Assembly: GCA_964643965.1 (NCBI GenBank)
Contig: CAZXVH010000129.1
Location: 1-13,348, forward strand
Source of the DNA: GCA-2746795 sp964643965
GTDB taxonomy: Bacteria > Chloroflexota > Anaerolineae > Promineifilales > Promineifilaceae
Reading direction: 5' to 3'
Length of the DNA stretch: 13,348 bases
Both the position numbers and the translations under genes were made by a program. The notes beneath the pieces were generated by a model. The model did not search any database, was not told the DNA's origin, and saw only the letters and a list, made by a program, of their open reading frames with translations. Positions within the stretch are counted from its first letter, which is position 1; each line of letters begins with the position of its first letter. Below, in pieces: positions 6,772 to 13,348 of the stretch.

Positions 6772-7212
6772 ATGAGCCAAGATCAAAAACCGATTCGCAT
6801 TATTATTGAAGAAGAAGAGCTGCCGCCGCTGAAACCGGATAGCGCACGTCCCGGGTTAGACATGAAGGGAGCGGCAAAAACGGCCGCCGCCAGCGCCGGA
6901 CAAGCGGTCGGCAGTGTCGCCCAAAAAGCATGGCACAGTGAACCGAGGCGCAAAATAACGGGGACTGTCTCCAAAGGCGTGGCGGATGTCACGGCCAAGA
7001 GCAGCAAAGCCATTGCCAATAAGGTGGCCGATACCGTTGAACAGCAAACCCGCCAGCAAATGGCAGCCATGCAGACGCGCGCCCAGGAAATCGACTGGAA
7101 AGAAGAAGCGCGAAAAGGGGCGGCCACAGGGTTGCAGTGGTTAAGCCAACAGGTCTCCGGGTTAGCCAACCGCTTCACTTCGGCGGAAAAAGACCCCCCG
7201 GTCAATCCTTAA
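6772..7212 (+). CDS. Ala/Lys-rich amphipathic protein of unknown function
   Basis: This 146-residue protein has a good ribosome binding site (GGAGAG 6760-6765, 6 nt before the ATG). No family is recognised. The first 30 residues are acidic then Pro-rich (IIIEEEELPPLKPD). From about residue 31 to 135 it is a chain of Ala/Lys/Gln/Thr-rich predicted helices with alternating hydrophobic positions, for example AAKTAAASAGQAVGSVAQKA and KGVADVTAKSSKAIANKVAD. There is no signal peptide, no long hydrophobic segment and no cysteine. The composition recalls LEA-like, apolipoprotein-like or phasin-like surface-binding proteins, but this is resemblance by composition only. It is divergent from metH and has its own terminator at 7219-7247. 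Confidence 0.7.
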   Translation: MSQDQKPIRIIIEEEELPPLKPDSARPGLDMKGAAKTAAASAGQAVGSVAQKAWHSEPRRKITGTVSKGVADVTAKSSKAIANKVADTVEQQTRQQMAAMQTRAQEIDWKEEARKGAATGLQWLSQQVSGLANRFTSAEKDPPVNP

Positions 7213-7218
7213 GAATCA

Positions 7219-7247
7219 AAAAAGGGCTGGAGATTCCAGCCCTTTTT
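7219..7247. terminator. Bidirectional Rho-independent terminator
   Basis: GGGCTGGA (7224-7231) pairs perfectly with TCCAGCCC (7235-7242) around a GAT loop, flanked by A5 on the left and T5 on the right, giving a U-run in both directions. It lies between convergent genes: the 6772 gene stops at 7212 and pgk stops at 7269, so it can serve both. Confidence 0.92.
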
Positions 7248-7268
7248 ATTTGCAAATTCAAGGCTTGT

Positions 7269-8483
<1,215 letters not shown>

Positions 8484-8581
8484 GTCAATCCTTCCTGATT
8501 AATTAGCGTATCTGAGCCAACAAGGAAATATATAACGAATTCCTCCTGTTTACCAATGAAAATTGGGCAGGTGTGGAATTC

Positions 8582-8626
8582 GGTGATCGGTAGTGGTGAA
8601 CAGTCTGTCACCGATCACTGTTCACC
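8582..8626. repeat. Interleaved inverted repeats (alternative hairpins)
   Basis: Segment a GTGATCGGT (8583-8591) is complementary to a' ACCGATCAC (8610-8618). Segment b GGTGAACAGT (8595-8604) is complementary to b' ACTGTTCACC (8617-8626). The order a-b-a'-b' with a 2-nt overlap of a' and b' means the two stems compete or form a near-pseudoknot. The b' arm runs into the heptamer array. This lies 3' of the minus-strand lipoprotein gene and upstream of pgk. No U-run follows on either strand. Confidence 0.6.
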
Positions 8627-8673
8627 GTTTACTGTTCACTGTTCACCGTTTACTGTTCACTGTTCACTGCTCA
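8618..8673. repeat. Tandem heptamer array ending in the lipoprotein stop codon
   Basis: Eight consecutive 7-bp units occur, of form A = CTGTTCA and B = CCGTTTA in the order A-B-A, A-B-A, A, A' (A' = CTGCTCA). The A-B-A triplet is an exact 21-bp direct repeat at 8618-8638 and 8639-8659. The last three bases of A' (8671-8673) are the TGA stop of the minus-strand lipoprotein gene. The array resembles in style the short tandemly repeated heptanucleotides known from cyanobacteria, but the unit differs. Confidence 0.85.
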
Positions 8674-9789
8674 CCGTCCCTGACCCAAAGAAAAATAACG
8701 ATCATTCGCGCCGGAGTTATCGGGACTGAACTTGAGGATTAGATTTTTTGCCTCGGCCGGCGCTTGTAACACGATCCAGCCTTCAGCCTCCCCACCTGGG
8801 TACAGTTTATAATACAATTCTGGTTCCGGATCCACCACAGAAGGCGAGTCATAGGCATTGCCACTGTTTGAGAGCAGAGTAAAGTCACTATCTCTAATCA
8901 ATTGTTCCGTTTCATCCAGACCAATGTAACGCACCCGCAAATAAACGAGAACATAGGCCATACCCTCTGACGGTGGATCGTTAAATTGGTTGACTTCCAA
9001 CAAGGTTTGGAAGGCATTTTCTCTCTGAATGACATCCAGCACAATAACCTGCCAATCTTCGCCGGTGGCTGTTTGCCCAAAGGGCAGCGGTTCCGCCAAT
9101 GTTGTACCCAGGTCTGAAGGATTAATATTGAGCAAAGTCTCCCGATCTAGCGTGATGGCGCTGCCTTCTGTTAAGGCGAGGTAGACAGGCGGCGTATCGT
9201 AGTTCTCGTTGTCCTCCAGAAAAAACATGAGATTGCCCTCCTCTTTTTTAACGAGAAATATCTCCCAACCGATGCTTTCTGCGCCGCCGGGCAGGGCCGT
9301 TTCCAGCCAGGGATCGGGCGGGATGGCGCTGTTGTTGAAGCTGTAATGTAACAAACGGCCGTTTCCCGTCACATGCACAGAGATATATTTTTTCTCAGCG
9401 CTGCTGCTGTTATTTTTAATGCGCATCTTTACCAACAGATATTCCCAGCCGTCAGGAGCTTGTTGATTGTTGCTGTTTGCCAGGTGGATTTCTTGCCAGG
9501 CGGCATCATCGCGCAGGCTCTCCAGCAGTTCAATTTCCCAATCGTTCAGATTGACGATGGTTCCGGGCGAGAATGGATTTCCCCGGCTGGTTCCGGCAGA
9601 AATGACTTCCACTTCTTCGGGTTCAGCGGATTTGGCAAAGAAGGAGGCTACTTCCGTATCATTTTCCCCAGTCTCAGCAACCGGCAATACCTGCCCAAAG
9701 CCACAGCCCAGAGAGAGCGCCAGCCAGAGAAGCATGAGTAGAAACGGCCGTTTCCGGTACTGCGGTGCTGTCTGCGTTTTTTTCATCAT
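8671..9789 (-). CDS. Probable lipoprotein with two DUF4352-like modules
   Basis: The frame extends to a GTG at 9813, but two adjacent ATGs at 9789 and 9786 follow an AAGG ribosome binding site at a good distance and directly precede the signal peptide, so 9789 is chosen (372 residues). The N-terminus MMKKTQTAPQYRKRP is followed by a hydrophobic stretch ending ALSLGC (Cys29). The lipobox is imperfect (S-L-G-C), so lipidation is likely but not certain. Two similar beta-sandwich segments follow, about 68-193 and 225-356. Each has a P-G/F-G start, D/EW-x-(I/V)-x-(V/L)-L, a central WEYLLVKMRIKN or MAYVLVYLRVRY strand, and PGGAE/PGGEAEGW with a closing strand. This matches the DUF4352/telokin-like pattern. 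It begins 11 nt after the LysM gene stop, so the two form an operon. Its ligand is unknown. Confidence 0.75.
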   Translation of the reverse strand: MMKKTQTAPQYRKRPFLLMLLWLALSLGCGFGQVLPVAETGENDTEVASFFAKSAEPEEVEVISAGTSRGNPFSPGTIVNLNDWEIELLESLRDDAAWQEIHLANSNNQQAPDGWEYLLVKMRIKNNSSSAEKKYISVHVTGNGRLLHYSFNNSAIPPDPWLETALPGGAESIGWEIFLVKKEEGNLMFFLEDNENYDTPPVYLALTEGSAITLDRETLLNINPSDLGTTLAEPLPFGQTATGEDWQVIVLDVIQRENAFQTLLEVNQFNDPPSEGMAYVLVYLRVRYIGLDETEQLIRDSDFTLLSNSGNAYDSPSVVDPEPELYYKLYPGGEAEGWIVLQAPAEAKNLILKFSPDNSGANDRYFSLGQGR

Positions 9790-9800
9790 AACTGCTGCCT

Positions 9801-10430
9801 TTAAGGAATACACACTACCTGCGTTTCATAAACGGCATAATTCCCGCCCATATTGTTGATCTGCCCAAACTGCTCCAACGTGATGCCCGCGCTCAGGCTA
9901 ATGCCCAGTGGCGTATCCCCTCGGATGACCACAATCGGTCGATAACCAGGGCAGTAGTCTGGGTTTGCCACCGGCACGGGGATGGTATTGCCCACCACGA
10001 TCTCTGTAGAGGAAATGCCAAAACGAGCCATCAGGGGGATACTGGTATTGTACAGTTGCGCCAAACTGTAAAGCGTGTCAGTGCTGACAATGACATGGTT
10101 GACGAAGAGATAGGGATCGGGAACGGCCGTTGGTGGCGGGGGTGTCTCTGTCGGGGTAGGCGGCGGGGGCGGCGCTTCTGTGGGCGGCGGTGGCTCACCG
10201 CCCGTCACCACCACCGATGGCGGCGCGGTTGGCGACGCTATAAAAACCCCTCCATCCGCCGCCGGTTTGATCACCACCTCCTGCCCTTCCACAATGATGA
10301 TCTTAGAATCTTCAGCGGGGCGATTTTGTAAATACATCAGCGTCAAAAAAACGCCAATCGCCAATACAATCGCCAAAATGATAATGGTAATCAAGACATA
10401 TGGTTTCACGGGGGGTTGTTGCATAGCCAT
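9801..10430 (-). CDS. Membrane-anchored LysM-repeat protein
   Basis: This 209-residue protein has a short cytoplasmic N-terminus and one transmembrane helix (about 11-34, YVLITIIILAIVLAIGVFLT). A soluble segment with a Pro/Thr-rich linker (about 66-105, PPPP and TPTETPPPP) follows. Two LysM-like modules come next: VNHVIVSTDTLYSLAQLYNT...VVGNTIPVPV (110-154) and PIVVIRGDTPLGISLSAGIT...YETQVVCIP (165-209). LysM modules bind peptidoglycan or chitin N-acetylglucosamine chains, so the protein probably tethers the membrane to the wall. A cysteine pair (C160, C207) could form a disulfide. The Met at residue 3 (10424) has better spacing from AGGG than the first ATG and may be the true start. The stop codon overlaps the ribosome-binding leader of the downstream lipoprotein gene. 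Confidence 0.85.
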   Translation of the reverse strand: MAMQQPPVKPYVLITIIILAIVLAIGVFLTLMYLQNRPAEDSKIIIVEGQEVVIKPAADGGVFIASPTAPPSVVVTGGEPPPPTEAPPPPPTPTETPPPPTAVPDPYLFVNHVIVSTDTLYSLAQLYNTSIPLMARFGISSTEIVVGNTIPVPVANPDYCPGYRPIVVIRGDTPLGISLSAGITLEQFGQINNMGGNYAVYETQVVCIP

Positions 10431-10467
10431 CCCTGCTTCTCGGGTAAGTTCCGGTCAATCTGAATTT

Positions 10468-10496
10468 ATGTTACACTTGTCATAAGATAATAGCAA
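10468..10496 (-). promoter_or_regulatory. Putative promoter of the LysM-lipoprotein operon
   Basis: On the minus strand, TTGCTA (10496-10491), 17 bp, TAACAT (10473-10468). Both hexamers match 4 of 6 consensus bases at ideal spacing, giving a leader of about 30 nt before the start codon. Support is by sequence pattern only. Confidence 0.35.
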
Positions 10497-10511
10497 GTCT
10501 CACATACATAA

Positions 10512-10568
10512 ACGGGGGGCGCGGACAGCCTGTCCACCTGGTGCAGACAAGCCGTCCGCGCTGCCCGT
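10512..10568 (+). promoter_or_regulatory. Long hairpin in the leader of the dGTPase-like gene
   Basis: GCGCGGAC-a-GC-c-TGTC (10519-10534) pairs with GACA-a-GC-c-GTCCGCGC (10546-10561), a 16-position stem with two mismatches and an 11-nt loop. ACGGG/CCCGT (10512-10516 and 10564-10568) can extend it. The ribosome binding site GAGGAG (10572-10577) begins 3 nt after the outer arm. It could be a translation-control or mRNA-stability element, or a small REP-like palindromic repeat. No T-run makes it a terminator on either strand. Confidence 0.6.
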
Positions 10569-10583
10569 GATGAGGAGCAGGCC

Positions 10584-11738
10584 ATGATAATCCAAAGAAC
10601 ACAAAGAGAAGCCCAAGAAAGCCTAACATTAGCCCCCTACGCCCTCAAAAGCGCCGAATCCAGGGGCAGACTCTACCCGGAAGCGGAATCCGCCAAGCGC
10701 ACCGCCTTTGAGCGCGACCGGGACCGCATCATCCACACCACCGCCTTCCGCCGCCTGGAATACAAAACCCAGGTCTTCGTCTTTTACGAAGGGGATCATT
10801 ATCGCACCCGCCTCACCCACACCATGGAAGTGGCCCAGTTAGGCCGTTCCCTGGCTCACGGGTTGGGCTGCAACCAGGATCTCACCGAAGCCATCTGCCT
10901 GGCCCATGATTTAGGCCACGCCCCCTTTGGTCACGCCGGAGAACACATCCTCAACCAACTGCTGGCCGACCAGGGCGGTTTCAACCACAACACCCAAAGC
11001 TACCGCGTCGTCACCGAACTGGAACAGCGCTACCCTGGCTTTAACGGCCTCAACCTCACCTATGAAACCCGCGCCGGCATGATCAAACATGAAACGGCTT
11101 ACGACAAAAGCGACGCCAGCCACTACGAACCAGAAAAACGCGCCTCTCTGGAAGCTCAAATCGCCAACCTGGCCGATGAAATCGCCTACAACGCCCATGA
11201 CCTGGATGATGGCCTCCGCGCCGGCCTCTTTACCACCCAAGACCTGGCGCAGCTAACCATTTGGGAAGAGCTGACCAGTGGCCTCAACTGGCAAAAAGGG
11301 ACGCCGCTGCCTGATGTTTGTCGTCATGAGGTGATCCGGGAATTGATCGGCCGTTCCATTGGCAGCGTATTGGCGCATACCGACGCCAATTTACAAACAT
11401 ACCACCTGGATACGCCGGAAAAAGTGCAACTGCACCCCGAAAACGTGGTGGGGTATGCGCCCCCCTTTCACGAGAAAATCCAGCCGCTCAAGCACTTTTT
11501 GTACCAGCGCATGTACCGTCACTACCGTTTGATGCGGATGCAGTTTAAGGCGGAACGGTTTATCTCGGAGTTGTTTAACGTCTATATGCAAGACCCCGGT
11601 ATGCTGCCAGAATCAGCCCAGGCGCATCTGGCAGACTTGCCCCTGCCCCGGGTCATCACCGACTATATCGCCGGCATGACAGACCGCTATGCGCTAGATG
11701 AGTGGAAGAAAATCTTTGACCCTTATGAACGAACGTAA
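10584..11738 (+). CDS. dgt: dGTPase-like HD-domain triphosphohydrolase
   Basis: This 384-residue protein is of the deoxyguanosinetriphosphate triphosphohydrolase-like family, which hydrolyses dNTPs to the nucleoside plus triphosphate and tunes dNTP pools. The HD metal site is complete: H79 (RTRLTHTMEVAQ), H108-D109 (CLAHDLGHAPFGHAGE) and D206 (LADEIAYNAHDLDD). Supporting family motifs are AFERDRDRIIHTTAFRRLEYKTQVF (41-65), HNTQSYRVV (135-143) and GFNGLNLTYETRAG (152-165). The start ATG has GAGGAG 6 nt upstream. A strong hairpin lies just before that site. Length fits the shorter, type 2-like dGTPase branch rather than the ~505-residue E. coli enzyme. The symbol is used at family level, and substrate preference among dNTPs cannot be read from sequence. 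It converges with the two-TM membrane gene. Confidence 0.95.
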   Translation: MIIQRTQREAQESLTLAPYALKSAESRGRLYPEAESAKRTAFERDRDRIIHTTAFRRLEYKTQVFVFYEGDHYRTRLTHTMEVAQLGRSLAHGLGCNQDLTEAICLAHDLGHAPFGHAGEHILNQLLADQGGFNHNTQSYRVVTELEQRYPGFNGLNLTYETRAGMIKHETAYDKSDASHYEPEKRASLEAQIANLADEIAYNAHDLDDGLRAGLFTTQDLAQLTIWEELTSGLNWQKGTPLPDVCRHEVIRELIGRSIGSVLAHTDANLQTYHLDTPEKVQLHPENVVGYAPPFHEKIQPLKHFLYQRMYRHYRLMRMQFKAERFISELFNVYMQDPGMLPESAQAHLADLPLPRVITDYIAGMTDRYALDEWKKIFDPYERT

Positions 11739-11780
11739 AATATGGGGGGTTGCGCCGCCCACGCCAAACAAACTGATACC

Positions 11781-11792
11781 CGCCCGCGGGCG
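11781..11792. repeat. 12-bp perfect GC palindrome
   Basis: CGCCCGCGGGCG is a perfect palindrome 43 bp after the dgt stop. With no following T-run and no loop room it is a poor terminator. No role is assigned. Confidence 0.4.
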
Positions 11793-11825
11793 CTATTGTC
11801 AAACAAATGTCGGGGCCAACTTCGC

Positions 11826-11859
11826 AAAAAAAAGCCCCGCAGTATTGCACTGCGAGGCT
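11826..11859 (-). terminator. Rho-independent terminator of the two-TM protein gene
   Basis: Read on the minus strand, AGCCTCGCAGT (11859-11849), loop GCAAT, ACTGCGGGGCT (11843-11833): an 11-position stem with one mismatch, followed at once by eight T. It ends transcripts of the gene that stops at 11893 and could partly serve dgt from the other side, where only A/T-poor sequence follows. Confidence 0.9.
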
Positions 11860-11892
11860 GACAAAAACTTTATTAGAATGACGCTCAATCAG

Positions 11893-12978
11893 CTAGAAAT
11901 CAAAAGCGTCATCCAAATCTTCATCGCCACGTTGAATCTCTTCCACGCGCCCGGCAATATCCGGGGCATAATCCCCTTCTTTGCGCCAGACATGGAACTT
12001 GATGGAGAGGCGATTAAATGCGCTTTCCGGAGGCCCATCCGGGTCATCACGATAGTCGATTTCGGTAACGATGGCGTTGAGGATAAGGGAAACAGTCTCC
12101 AAAACAACCGTTTCCCCTTCACGAGCCAAAATTTGATCCGTGCCTTTGGTCGCTAATTTCGCTTTGATGCCTTCATCGTGATAGGCATGTTCGCTCATCA
12201 AAATTTTGGTGCGGGTACGAATATCATTTTTGTCGAAAAGCCACACCTCAAATGCGGTCACATTTTTAGGCGTCTCAGACCCCAAGGATTCCGCAATAGC
12301 AATGCCGCAGTCACCCAAGAAATCTTGTGACTCATTTTCGATAGGGAACGAATATTCAAAGCGGTCGTCGCCATGGGAGTAGGTGGTGTCAACGCTGGCG
12401 ATAGGGGTGGTATCCACGCCGTCATCATTGGCCGCCACAGGCGCGGTATCCGGCATGGCCTGCGTAGTGGCGCCCTCAGTCATCAAGGATTTACGACGAT
12501 TGTACACATAAATGATGGCGATGATGAGGATGATCAACAAAAAACCGAGGAATAGAACAGCAGCCAGATTACTACTGTCTGATTCACCTGTTTCTGCGGT
12601 CGGGGCAGCTGCGCCAGGTTCAGACAGAGGAGCAATCGCCACGCCGGCACAGCCTGTACTATTGATCACGGCCGCTGTGGCGCTTAAGCGTTGCGCTTCG
12701 GCCGGATCTGTGGTGCGAGCAGCCAGATCACAGGTCGCTTCGACGCCGGCCCAACCACCCAGAGCTTCCTGCACCTTCTGGGTATTGTTGTCAACGGAAA
12801 AAGCATCCGCCACGGCCCGCACATAATAATCCTTATATGTTTGGGACAAAGCATCCGGTGTGGCTTCAGACCATTGTACTGGAAACAAGCCCCAGCCCAA
12901 GATCACCAGACCAATCAACAGGCCAACGATGAATGTAACTATCAAAGATATTGCGGGATTTTTTCGTACGTAATCCAT
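11893..12978 (-). CDS. Two-TM membrane protein of unknown function
   Basis: This 361-residue protein has no recognised family. It has a first TM helix at about 9-31 (ISLIVTFIVGLLIGLVILGWGLF) and a mostly helical extracytoplasmic region of about 105 residues with Cys83 and Cys110, ending in an Ala/Pro/Glu linker (116-136). A second TM helix follows at about 137-158 (LAAVLFLGFLLIILIIAIIYVY), then the positive anchor NRRKS. The cytoplasmic part has a flexible stretch (165-205), then a domain (about 206-335, DRFEYSFPIENESQDFLGDC...AFEVWLFDKNDIRTRTKILM...WRK) and an acidic tail. The WLFDKNDIRT core looks like a ligand or regulatory fold, but I cannot name it. The ATG at 12978 has GGTGA close upstream. 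It is monocistronic with a clear terminator. Confidence 0.75.
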   Translation of the reverse strand: MDYVRKNPAISLIVTFIVGLLIGLVILGWGLFPVQWSEATPDALSQTYKDYYVRAVADAFSVDNNTQKVQEALGGWAGVEATCDLAARTTDPAEAQRLSATAAVINSTGCAGVAIAPLSEPGAAAPTAETGESDSSNLAAVLFLGFLLIILIIAIIYVYNRRKSLMTEGATTQAMPDTAPVAANDDGVDTTPIASVDTTYSHGDDRFEYSFPIENESQDFLGDCGIAIAESLGSETPKNVTAFEVWLFDKNDIRTRTKILMSEHAYHDEGIKAKLATKGTDQILAREGETVVLETVSLILNAIVTEIDYRDDPDGPPESAFNRLSIKFHVWRKEGDYAPDIAGRVEEIQRGDEDLDDAFDF

Positions 12979-13281
12979 ATGTCACCAACCTTAGGCAATG
13001 TCCATTCGCATTTTGCGTCTTCAACGAATGTTGACATTCCAGCGAAAGAACCACAACCCGCTTTTTCCAGGGGTGGCGCTTCCATAGCTCATGGAATGAG
13101 ACGACTATACAGTGACATCCCCTCTGCAAATTGTAGTTTACCATAACAGTTAACCGCGTCAAGTTATGTTTAATTGATTTACTCCGGTAACTCTGTTTCC
13201 TTCTCCTATTTGCCTGTGGTATACTTTTTCCGACTAAAATTGCACCTGGCATCCCCTTTATTCCATCAGGAGATTTGGTAC
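12979..13281. other. 303-bp divergent intergenic region
   Basis: No credible gene is seen. It holds a perfect 6-bp inverted repeat GAATGT-TG-ACATTC (13026-13039), and a second one TTCCAT (13080-13085) / ATGGAA (13091-13096). A minus-strand -10-like TATAGT (13109-13104) for the two-TM gene lacks a good -35. The argF promoter lies near its right end. The two small palindromes lie in the leader of the membrane gene and could be operators. I saw no ARG box. Confidence 0.5.
13217..13225 (+). promoter_or_regulatory. Extended -10 promoter for argF
   Basis: TGTGGTATACT contains TATACT (13220-13225) preceded by TGG, an extended -10 (TGnTATAAT-like). The -35 at 17 bp (TTCCTT) is weak, as often seen with extended -10 promoters. 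The leader to the GTG start would be about 50 nt. Confidence 0.55.
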
Positions 13282-13348
13282 GTGAAACATTTTTTGAGTA
13301 TCGCTGATTTAACGCCCCATGAATTGCAAGAATTATTGGATTTAGGAC
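13282..13348 (+). CDS. argF: Ornithine carbamoyltransferase, N-terminal fragment (runs off window)
   Basis: Only 22 codons are visible, starting at GTG 13282 with AGGAG (13268-13272) 9 nt upstream. M/VKHFLSIADLTPHELQELLDLG matches the highly conserved opening of ornithine carbamoyltransferase (MKHFLSI.DLT..E...LL), the enzyme that makes citrulline from ornithine and carbamoyl phosphate in arginine synthesis. Active-site motifs (STRTR) lie beyond the edge, so confusion with another carbamoyltransferase is possible but unlikely. An extended -10 promoter lies about 57 bp upstream. Confidence 0.78.
   Translation, partial: MKHFLSIADLTPHELQELLDLG

Noticed and set aside
8618..8673. Heptamer array as a CRISPR
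   Set aside because: Units are 7 bp and contiguous with no spacers; no cas gene is in the window.
11781..11792. GC palindrome as the dgt terminator
   Set aside because: A perfect palindrome with no loop and no following T-run; the nearby 11826-11859 hairpin is oriented for the opposite gene.
12866..13252. 128-codon minus-strand ORF in the intergenic region
   Set aside because: It overlaps the start of the two-TM gene in another frame, has no domain, and is rich in Arg/Lys/Ser with no start-site support.

Overview
The window reads as a chromosomal segment of a free-living, moderately GC-rich bacterium. The best guess is a filamentous or anaerobic Chloroflexota (Anaerolineae/Ardenticatenia type). 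That is an inference from the mix of genes: Pro-rich LysM and SH3b envelope proteins, HicBA and PhdYefM-VapC toxin-antitoxin pairs, a full-length B12-dependent MetH, and short heptamer repeat arrays. No rRNA or tRNA gene and no insertion sequence was seen, so the assignment is soft.

Layout, left to right. (1) At 3-593 (+) is the 3' part of a secreted SH3b-domain protein whose 5' end lies outside the window. It converges with a zinc-dependent histone-deacetylase-family (HDAC/AcuC-like) enzyme (643-1569, -). (2) At 1614-2818 is a toxin-antitoxin cluster: a PhdYefM-type antitoxin and PIN-domain VapC toxin on +, with a recognisable promoter and TTAGCTAA operators, converging with a HicB-HicA pair on -. 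hicA carries a one-base frameshift in a C6 run (G6 in the mRNA), which removes the catalytic histidine from the ORF. (3) At 2873-6580 (-) is a complete four-module methionine synthase, metH, divergent from a small Ala/Lys-rich protein of unknown role (6772-7212, +). (4) A bidirectional terminator (7219-7247) separates that gene from phosphoglycerate kinase, pgk (7269-8483, -). (5) A structured, heptamer-repeat intergenic stretch (8582-8680) precedes a two-gene minus-strand envelope operon: a membrane-anchored LysM protein, then a probable lipoprotein with two DUF4352-like modules. (6) On + is a dGTPase-like HD hydrolase (10584-11738) whose ribosome binding site sits just 3' of a long hairpin. 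(7) A two-TM protein of unknown function (11893-12978, -) has a clear Rho-independent terminator. (8) The first 22 codons of a probable ornithine carbamoyltransferase, argF (+), run off the right edge.

The most striking pattern cuts across genes. The 10-bp palindrome AACGGCCGTT occurs ten times exactly, plus at least four times with one mismatch, in 13.3 kb, where about 0.01 would be expected by chance. It appears in all three codon frames (encoding TAV, NGR or [E/K]RP) and between genes, so the DNA itself rather than protein sequence appears to be kept. This resembles in style the HIP1 highly iterated palindrome of cyanobacteria, but with a different sequence. Other points of interest are the broken hicA, heptamer arrays running into gene stop codons, and the overlapping alternative hairpins upstream of pgk.
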